Assembly: GCF_047496725.1 (NCBI RefSeq)
Contig: NC_132978.1
Coordinates: 4,269,501-4,333,500 of the forward strand
Direction of reading: 5' to 3'
Origin: Anoplolepis gracilipes
Taxonomy: Eukaryota > Arthropoda > Insecta > Hymenoptera > Formicidae
Length of the DNA: 64,000 nucleotides
Part shown: one piece after another, positions 42,401 through 53,453 of the stretch
Position numbering within the stretch: position 1 is the stretch's first letter
Layout of the letters: each line of letters opens with the position of its first letter
Notes under the pieces: generated by a model
Seen by the model: the letters and a program-made list of their open reading frames with translations, nothing else
Databases searched by the model: none
Told to the model about the DNA's origin: nothing
Translations under genes and position numbers: made by a program

Positions 42401-45122
42401 GTTGCATGAGAATTTTATTATTATTACTAGGTAAAACTATTTATTTAATCTACCTAGAACTATTAAATTTAATATTAATAATTAATTAATAAGAGTTTTC
42501 ATAAAATACAATCCAGCTTCATATACCCAAATGGAATTGTGTGAAATATGCTATGCGATCATCGTGACAAAAAAAAAAAAAATTAATTACCTTATTATTA
42601 AAAATCTGATGTCGTCCCAAGTTTTATCCTAATCCTCTGTCGATGTATTTTCGAAAGCACAAAACACTCACAAAACACTTGCACTTAAATGACCATGAGT
42701 ACACTAATTAATCACTTATGACGATCGCGCGACATTTTGCACGACACTCCCGATAATAATCGCACTCCTCGGCCCGAACTTTGTTTTATTTACGACATAG
42801 AATAATGCGAAAAAAATAATAGTATTCATCGCGCGAGCAATCGGCAAATTATATAACTAAATATTTTCGGACATTACATTATACAGATATACGTCGCGAT
42901 ATTTTCTCGCTTGATTGTCGCCGCACGAATAATAAAATTACACGTACAACGCGTTATATATAATACACGATACAAAAACTCGGTGCATTCTTTTGCGCGG
43001 ATTAATAAATAATACCCTGAAACGATTGTCTGTCTATCAACTCGGCATTCCCGACACTCGTTCGAAATCCGTCATTTGCAACGCGATAAATTATCTCAGT
43101 TATGTCGTTTACGAATATCGAATGACGTAAATCACGATCGCGGAGACTAATAATAATAAAGAAATAATCGCCCGTTATTATGTTCGGCACTCCCGACGAT
43201 ACAAGACGCGAGAATCAGAGGATCAACATCGCCGGCAGTGATCGCTCCGATTAAATAATCGCGGTGACACTTGAACACAGCAGCTATTTCCCTCCATAGG
43301 CTGTCTCATAGTCGGTTTCCGTGCGATATTACGCGGTAACACGACTTGTCGCATGCATCGCCAGCAGTCGTCCCTCGTAGCGCCGCGAGCCGCGACACGG
43401 CAGCCTTACCCCCTAGGCTATATAGGCTGTTTGGTGTTGGCGGTACGCGGCATTAACGCGCGGTATTGCCGCGCGATGGCGCCACTTGTTCCGTGCAGCG
43501 CCCATCGACCCGTCGACCGATTTCGAATCACCCGCGATCCGCGACGTTTTCTTCCTCGTACGCTTCACGCTATGGGGGCCCGAACTCAATGCACCAGTTC
43601 GATCTAGTTCGATAAATCAATATACTCTTGCATATGGATTAATAAATGATATGTTGAAAGGATCGTCCGTCTTTCCACTCTCGGCACTCCCGCAGACTAA
43701 ATGAACGTGCTGAGATAATGGCCCGTTATTCGATTCGGCACTCCCGACACTTGTTCACCCGCGAAATTCTCCCTTTCGACCGATTTAAGACGCGCGAAAC
43801 AGAGAATCAACATCGCCCTGCAGTGATCTTTCTGATACTGACCTCCCCGGGATTTTGAACTTGGTATTACTGCGCGCATTAAGCCTTGTCTGCAGTAACT
43901 CGTTGACGTAGGAAGCCCCAACCAATCACGATTGAATTTAGAAAAGAATAATCGAACGCAATTGGTTAAACTTCTTATGATCATCGACTTACTGTAGACA
44001 AAGCTTTGCGTAAATAGGCGCCTGAAAACGTGCAGGTGTTCGTCGACAAATTCCGAGAATCGTCTCCGATGATTTTTTCCCGGAATACGCTTTGCGCTGT
44101 ACAGACATGTTACTGCTCCGTATTCCTTGTTCCGCGACGAAATAATATGATAAAAATTTCTACATGGGGACAATATTACAGTAAAAATTAGAATAATTAT
44201 AGAATATACTAATTGTACATATACATATATAAAAGAAATAGCAGGATGATTTTATTCAATATTATATATTCAATAATATTATATACGTATATTATATTTT
44301 AAAGAAATATTGCAATTATTCAAAAATCTTTAAATATCAAACTATTGCGTAATCATTTATAAACAATAAAAAAATATATACATAATTTATAATTTTTATA
44401 CATATATGCACAATTAATTTTTTGTAGATGATCGGAAAATATCTCGCGGAGCACGCACTCGATACATTATATACTTCAATAGTCTGATGTAAATTATTAG
44501 ATATAGTGTAGTGATGATTATAAATCGATTCTGGTAGCATACGGAGGAAGTGGCTCTTTCTGGCATCACTGCGTGTGCGTGATAGGCGCGTGTAGCTCTC
44601 GTCGACGAATTCTGAGAATCGTCCCTGTTTTTTCTCCGTAATACACGCTTCGCGCTGTACTTCTTACCGCTCTATATTTTTTCTTTCGTGACGAAATAAT
44701 ATGATAAAAATTTTTACATGAAGAAAATATTATAGTAAAAATTAGAATATATAATATATTGTAATCATAGAATATACTGCTTAATGTATAAATATATATT
44801 ATATACAAAATATACGCGCTTAATATTTTTATTCAATAATATATATGATTATTACATACGAGTATTATGTTTTATGAAGAACTATTGCAATTTCAAATTT
44901 TAATGCAAACAACTCGACAAATAAATATACAATCGTTAACAAATAATTTATCATCTGTATAGTATGTATATGTGCACAATTAATTATTATAAACAATTTA
45001 TTATAGACGAAAACCACCAACGTCTCACCTCGGTTTTTATATATACGGCGTCTCAAATAATCTAATTTTTAATTAATATTTTAATAATGTTTATATATAT
45101 TAATATTTTAATAATATTTATG

Positions 45123-45160
<38 letters not shown>

Positions 45161-48100
45161 ACGACATCATCGACCGCCAATCACATACGCGGTAAAAAGG
45201 CAACAATACAGGCGATACAAATCGACTCGAAATGCAAACTTCTCACGTCTACATGACTTTTTTTATATTTGATTCTTATTATTTTTTCGATCTTCGTGTT
45301 ATATTCAACATCGGCTTGGACGGAATACTTTTACGCGACGTTTTATTACATGACTTCAAGATATTGTTATTATGGAAGACCACTATTTACATGAAAATGC
45401 AATTTTCAACAGTCTCACATGCTACCTACATTTAAATAGTAGAGATATAAAACTTGGAAAAATTATACAGTTAAAGTTACATGCATTTTCATGAAAGCAA
45501 ATTTAATCTATCTTTATCTAGGAAAGTTTAAATTTACATATAATGTATCAATAATTAAAAAAATTAATAATGTACAAGATATGTTATATGAAATATAAGA
45601 GTATTGTTATTTTATATTTATTTATTATTAATATATAATATATGGCATTGCGTACATAAAAGAGAGTAACTCTTTAGGCTTATGCGAGTGTTTCTGTTGC
45701 AGGCAGGCTTACATGGATTAACCGGACATATCGAATTCAATGAAGGAAAGAGAACCAATTTCAAACTGGACCTTTTGAAGCTGAAGAAAGAGGAGCTCAT
45801 TAAAGTCGGCGAATGGAAATCCGGGTCCGGCATTAACGTTACGGATTTAGACGCCTTTTATGAGACCACAGCGACCAACATTACGCTTGTGGTGATGACG
45901 AGAGAGGTAATGACACCTTGTACCCAAATTAGCCGCGTTTGTGACCCTCGTGCGCGTTCAAATTAATCATTAGACAGGATACAAACATTGATTACGCGAT
46001 GATATGAAAGCTGCTCTAAACGGGCTTGGGTAAATTTGTTGTCCCACGCGGAAATGAGATATTTACATTTAAGCTAGACGGCAACAACTTGACCATATTT
46101 GAAGAATGGTATTTTTATTTTTAATGATTCGTAAAAGTATGTTGAATTATTTTGATAATTTTTTAGATGTTTTTATATTAAATATTGATAAAAAATAATT
46201 ATATAAATAATAGATATTAAACATTTTAGTTACTTTTTCTTATTATAATAAATAAATGAATAACTTAATAATATGAAAATTTGATATTTTTTTATTTTTT
46301 ATTAATTAAAAAATTTAAGGATAATTTAAATGTATTAAGACATTTAAAAGAGTATCGCTGTCATATCAAGGAAATACCTTATTTATTGAAGGGAAATCTT
46401 TTATATCATCGTGTATTTTCGGAAAAATGAAAAATTCATGGTTGACATCTGAAAAAAGAAATGTTTAAGGGACAAAATCAGAATGTCATATATATATATT
46501 CGCATTGAACGGCGGCTTTTTCCGCACTTTTGATACGGCTTTTCCGCACGGAAATAAGGGCTTTTAAAGATTGCCCCTACACCGCCTCTATCACGATGAG
46601 CAGGATTCTACGATCTATCAATACGATCCAATCTTCCGCAGGAAAGACCCTACGTCATGGTAAAAGAAGACAAGAATTTGACTGGCAATGCGAGGTTCGA
46701 AGGCTTCTGCATCGATCTGCTCAAGTGGATTGCCGGTCAGGTCGGCTTCCAATACGCGATCAAATTGGTGCCGGATCACATGTACGGGGTGTATGATCCT
46801 GAGACGAAAGAGTGGAATGGTATCGTGCGCGAGCTCATGGAGAAGGTAAGATGGTAAATCCTGTTTCCTTCTTGACGACAATTCGAGATGATTCAATTTC
46901 ACGAGGGACGAAATAAAATAAGCTGAGAGATGAGTTAATATGCTGATTGGGACATAATTTTCAGCTGTTATATCAACGACGTTATCGGAAATCGGAAAAA
47001 AAACTCGATAAATGCCTTACAATAAAAAGTAATCAAAATATACGCTGATTATGCTACGTCAAAATAATGAAATTTTGCGATAATCATTCTGATTTATAAA
47101 AACAGTGAATAATGGTAGCTAAACGTTTTTAAAATTTTTATATTCTGTATGACAGAAGACGATTAATGCTGGTCAACAATGATAATGTGAAAATGATAGC
47201 AGCTTTTTTGTAACACCGCTCTCATTGTTGGCTGAAATTAATTTGTCCCACAAAGAGTTAATACTGTTGAGAGAATTACAGCATAGTATATGAGGAGAAA
47301 CATATAGAAATAGAGGAGTGAGAAAATGCGACCCAAAGGGTTGATTTTACGGTGTGAAGCAAAGTAAATTTCCGCGGGCGTTCGCGGGCGTTTCGCAATA
47401 AATCTATCCTACTAGGAATTTCATTACGCCTGTAGTCGAATACAAGAATTACCCAGATTAACTGTTCCTTCCATGATAGAATGAGGGTATCCGATATTTC
47501 GATTCATAGATCAAACCACAGATGTTACCCCTCTCGTTATTTGAATTGTAAAATCGTGCAGTTATTAAAATCAAAGTTTGATGTATGCGCATCCAAGCGT
47601 CTTTTGGATTTAATTTGCCTCGCCGATCCATTATTGTCTGCATGATTGAGTAGCACACGCGATGTTCGTATAATTTTTACTACAAATTGAAGCCACGGTT
47701 AATAATAACAAAATTATAATTATTAAACTGAATGCACAATATTTATGAGTAAATTAAAACAGTGGATCAAAATTACAGCAGTTGTATATCTTCTTTTTAA
47801 TTATTAGAAATTTAAAATCATATAGATATTCAAAATCAGTAGAAATATTTTATATAATTGAATTCATTCAAAGTTCGGGGTCTCTCATGCTGCTCGGCAA
47901 CAAAACATTCCATTGAAATAATGAAGCGGCAAACTTGCAACTGAAATATCAATTTAAAGCAATATTTTGTTCTATTAAATATTAATAAAAATCACATTAT
48001 AATTTTATAAGCAATCAAATGAAAAATTAAAATAACAGGAAATTTGGAATAAAAATCTCGATGTTTTGTCAATGTCAAAAATTCTTTCTCAAGTTTTTAT

Positions 48101-51100
48101 TATAGCTCTAACTTTTTTCACGATTGTATCCCGAGGAAGGTAAATGTTGTCTTTCCGTTATCGGGATAGAAGTTCTCTATTCGCATTGTGTTTCCCCGCG
48201 ATTGTATTCCGCGCGATCGTTACCAGCAAAGAGAGAAGAGACGTGTGCGCATCTTCACGAAAAATGGAAAACGTTACAGCCGAACGTTAATGCGTCGGGA
48301 GGAGGAAAGTTCTGAAAAGGGAATAGGTTCTTATTGGATTTCTGGTTACAATCGTTGAATCTCGTCGATGAAAATGCAGGAACGCGATATACAGACCAAA
48401 CGACGGACATACGTGCGTGCAAAAACCAGATTGTACTCGATAAAATCGCGCGCAGTTCAGTATCGCTATGTAAAAATATTACTTACACAGAATCGAATGT
48501 GGAAGAGAAATATGTGTATACACAGGGCTTTGTAATATTGAAAATGACTTTTTCTGACAATTCATGCGTCAATGCACAGACGTACAATGCAATATTAAAA
48601 AGAGACTCCGTTAATGGCCAGTTGAAAAATTGATATTTACAGTAACAGATTAATCATTGATGCAAAGCAAATGGATATAGGAAATGATCCAAATGTTTCA
48701 CTTTTCCAGAAACATATTCTTTTTTTATACGTTTTATGATTATATCACACATATGTTGCATATGTGATTGACGTGCTTGAGCTGATCTAACACATGTTTC
48801 TCTATACATGACAAAACTTCCTACATTCAATAAAAAATTCAAGCGGTTTTTATCGAATGTTAAACTGATAATATTGATATACATATCGCGTATACATTCA
48901 TAGAATTGTTAAAAAAGCTCTTGACATTTCATCATCAATTCTATTGCTGTAATATATAAACCACTCGTCTTTTTTATTGAACTACAACGTTTTACAAATA
49001 CAACATTTTATTATTCACGACATTATACATACGATATAATAATAAAAATAATAAAAATAATTAAAAAGTAATAAAAATTGTAATATATTTAATAAAATAT
49101 AAAAAATCTCTCAATACTTGCACGTATAGTAATATTTTGTAATTACATGGTAATTGCAAACATATAACATTGTATAGTCAACAAGTTAGCAATTTAATAT
49201 ATTTTTAATATAATTTTAATTTTAATATATTTTTAATTTTTGCGAAAGCCATATAAAAGAATAATATACGTGCATATCGCGGGAATAATTTATTGATTTA
49301 TAACTTTTGATTATCTTAATATATATATATATATAAAATTTATTCTAAAAATGTTCCTCTATGTATTCATATATACAATGTGTAAAAGAAAACAAGGTCC
49401 GCGTATACAACAGACGTTAATTCATAATGTAAAAAACGAAACGGCTAAAAAAAGCGTGCACTTTGCAAAATTTTGTGGCTCCTTTCTGAAGAATTTGTTG
49501 AATACCGAAGATCAGCGGTTTATAAAACATGCAAAGCAATCTGCTTCTTGTAAAAAGAGATGACGGCTAACCAGGAAACATACGAAACCTAGGCAGATAT
49601 TTCAAAACGGAGGATGACACGAACAGTGCTTCATACTCCATGACACTTATCCGTTCATAAAGAATGCATACACTATCTTGCAAGGTAAACCCTCCCGCGC
49701 GAACATGAAACGAGAATCATATCAGTAATTTTGTGACGTTTTCGTTCACGTTTCAGCACAAGTTATAAAATACATTTACTCGGCGCGTACATATACAATA
49801 TGTGTAATTATCAGAGATGTGCATTTTCCAAATAGATGCATTTAAAATGGAAATACAAAATGTAAAATGCCTATTTTGTATTTTGTATTTAAAATATATT
49901 GTTTTAAAACCTATTTTACATTTCCATTTAAATAGGTTTTATTATCCATTTTCTATTTCAAATGCATTTTTTATAAACAATGCTACTAAATTACTAAAAA
50001 TTTAATCAACGTGGCGTTTTTTTAGCGTTCATTGGCTATTGCGTCGCGTTTTGCCGCGTGCAGTAGCCAATGAATTTCCTATGGGCAAAAGGCCTAAAAC
50101 TGATATTGCAAGATAAATTTTTCTAACGTGTTGATTGGCTGTAGGAACAAAATTCTTGAGTTTGTAGAAATTTTCTATTCTACAACCAATCGATAGTATT
50201 AAGTTTATTAAAAAAATTAATATAAAAATGTTTGTTAAAAGTTTATTAAAAAAATTAATATAAAAAATATATACATGTATAAATAAATAAAAAAATATAG
50301 AGATTTTAAAAAACCATTTTTATTTTAGAAAACCATTTTATAAATGCCTATTTTCCATTTCCTATTTCAAATGAGTGTCTGAAAATCATTTTACATTTTA
50401 TATTTTCAAATGGAAAGATTCCAACTATTTTGTATTTTGTATTTCAAATGAGTTTAGATACCCATTTTGAACATCTCTGATAATTATCTTTACTAACTGA
50501 TGAAGTCAGACTTGCTTCTGCTTCGTCATCTCGTCTACTTCTTCAAGAGAAAAAATTTTATGTACGACTATATTTTCTTTTTAGTGAAAGCAATACTTTT
50601 CAATATTAATTTTTATCGTTTCTCTCTTAAATTATAAATGTTCGTATTTTTGTACGGGTTTTAACTTCGCCAAGAAAATTGAATTTCTTTAACTTTCCTG
50701 GATACTACACTTTTTTCCAGAGAGCGGATCTAGCGGTTGCCTCCATGACGATTAATTATGCCAGGGAAAGCGTAATAGACTTCACAAAGCCGTTTATGAA
50801 TCTCGGAATTGGAATCTTATTTAAGGTGAGTTTTAATATCTTATTCATTATTAAATTTTTTACGATTTATATCTACATGTAATATAATTTTTATCATTTA
50901 TTTATTTAAGTATGAAATGATTATCTCCAATGTTAATTTCTGATTGCACATTTCAGTTTATACATTAATTATCCCGTTTATGAAAGCAATGTCCATACGA
51001 GCATTAACCATTATCGCACTGCACGACACAGAGCGAAGTGAATAATGCAAAACATAAACAGGTGTCTTTAATTATTCCGCGATTGTCGACGTATAATAAA

Positions 51101-53393
51101 TGCAAGATGTATTTGTATAATTAAAAATGAGAAAAAAATTAATTCGTCAAATAATAATAATAATAATCCGCATCTCGTAATCTCTTGAATTCTCTTGTCG
51201 CATCGTCGAACTCGTAAAGAGAATCTTTAAATGCCATCGCTCAACGAAAGTTGATTGTCGCGTCGCGCCACGAGATGGGATGCGTTTTAATTAAAATCGT
51301 AGCGTGACATAATTTAGGTGCCGTCCAGTCAGCCGACGCGGCTCTTCTCCTTCATGAATCCGCTCGCGATCGAGATCTGGCTCTACGTGCTCGCCGCCTA
51401 CATGCTCGTGAGCTTCACCCTCTTTGTGATGGCGCGGTTCAGCCCGTACGAGTGGAACAATCCGCACCCGTGTCTGGCCGAGAGCGACGTGGTCGAGAAC
51501 CAGTTTAGCGTCAGCAACAGTTTCTGGTTCATCACCGGCACCTTCCTAAGGCAGGGCAGCGGGCTCAACCCTAAGGTACACTCAACGAGGTGCTCCGCCA
51601 TTGGACTACGTACTACTTTTTATCGTCACGCGTAAACCGTGACTGCACCGTCGGGACTTGTCTCATCCGACATCACGCTCCTCGTTCCTTTCACGCGTTC
51701 GAGCATAACGAGAGTTATACGAATCTTGTTCACGAGGCAGCGCGCAAACATAAATCCATCATCTTAACGGCACGCAAATAGCACATGTATGTTTACAAGG
51801 CGCTCGTCGATTCGTTTAAAGCTGCTTATGTTGCGAAACATGTATTTGCAATATTACAGAGAACTAAAACTGCGAAAAAGATGATCAGACGCTGATCAAT
51901 AATATAACAATTTTCAACTTTGCAATAGTAAGTTTTAAAAAAAAAAAAATATTACGCTACTTTTTCGGAACTAAAAAAAAACTCATTATGTTAGAATTTG
52001 CATCGATTCATTGCAGAAAAGTCAGCTTTCTAAGAATAGATTATAGACGCATCAATTATTGAATTTCTAAAATATATTCAATTACTTAGAGTCCGTTATT
52101 GTCTGCCATTATCGTTACAATAGATTGCATTTTAAAATTCAATCTCGATTACCTCTTTCACGTTAGCGATCTCTCATTAAAAAATAAAGCAGCACGTACC
52201 GCGATTGCGTTTGGAGTGCTCCATTGTGTTTCACAATGTACCCGACACGCCGGAGAATAATACGCTCCTATAGTTCCATCGAAATAAAGAATCGTCTTTC
52301 GGGCCACTCGAGAGACTGAATATTGTGGAAGAAAGCGAATAGGAAAGGTTATAAACGGTTCGCGCCTCTGAATTATTTTCAGCAGGGAACACGACGCGAC
52401 GATTGAACGTGAACGGGCGCATCGTTGCGTTTCATCGTAATCCTATCATCGAATCAGGTCAGTCGGGCCAATTCTCACGCGTTAGTAACGTCGAAACAAA
52501 TGTCATTGCTTCAGGTGACCAAACGCACGCCATCGCGCCTCTTCTCGTTCATGAATCCCCTTGCTGTGGAGATCTGGTTGTCTCTGCTGGGCGCTTACGT
52601 GATGGTTTCCCTGACGATATGGATAGTAGCAAGATTCTCACCCTACGAATGGGTGGAGCCGTCACCCTGTCCAAGCTGCAATTGTCCTTTGCAGGTAGGC
52701 ACCCGCCGAGTGGTACGAAACAATCCCGATTGTGATTGGATCTTTAAATCAATTCTCCAATTGCTGACATAATAAAGTAAAATAAAGCTAATACTTTCCA
52801 GTATAGTTTTAATTTAAAATCATCACATTTTAATGACTCTCTAATTTTTACGTACGATTTAGGTATTTATTCTCGCGTTAAAAATATTAAAACAAATAAA
52901 CAAAGCCTAGTCAATTAACAATATCCGCAGCATCGTACTTATGTAATTTTTTATTTACGAGAAAATAAATCAATAAAGAGTAGAAACTAACATTTTTCTT
53001 TTCCAAAGAATATATATCATAAGATTAAAAAATAATGTTTCGTGTCACATCTACATTTCCAATTTTTTATTTTTTTCATCAAACGTTTACGTGCGATTCT
53101 ACAGAATAGTACGAAATATGTAACAAAAAGATATACACATAAGTTAAATAGTATAATCTCTATTCTTAAATCTATACCACTTGGCGGGGGTCATTTATCA
53201 CACTGTCATCAGGGTGGTCACGTGAGCGTCTTGGATCCGGATAGTGACGACATTCCACTACTGAGAACTGTCAACGAGTTCAGCCTAGCCAACAGCTTTT
53301 GGTTTACTGTCGGCACACTTATGCAACAGGGCAGCGACCTCAACCCTAAGGTAAACGTGCCACCACGAAAAAAAGAAAAAAGCAAAATAAAAG

Positions 53394-53453
<60 letters not shown>

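Larger units (their letters stand above)
33805..45702 (+). other. Intron F-G (11.9 kb)
   Basis: This is the largest visible intron, running from gtacgt to gttgcag. It contains a long fold-back element (34.3-34.7 kb), three (GA)n arrays (36.8-37.5 kb), a small foldable segment (38.64 kb), two (TA)n-cored inverted repeats (38.87-39.45 kb), a (GT)n (40.27 kb), a dispersed repeat copy with internal duplications (42.5-45.0 kb) and a (CT)n (45.13 kb). GC-rich patches at 35.5-35.85 and 40.8-41.05 kb carry no recognisable gene. Confidence 0.85.

Noticed and set aside
43697..44173. 158-residue minus-strand reading frame
   Set aside because: It lies wholly in the dispersed repeat. The related frame at 44566-44808 matches only because the repeat is duplicated, and there is no recognisable domain or codon bias.
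51318..53350. Two separate receptor genes in tandem instead of alternative exons
   Set aside because: Only the M1-pore block is duplicated. There is a single S1 upstream and a single S2 downstream, and both versions splice in phase to the same partners.
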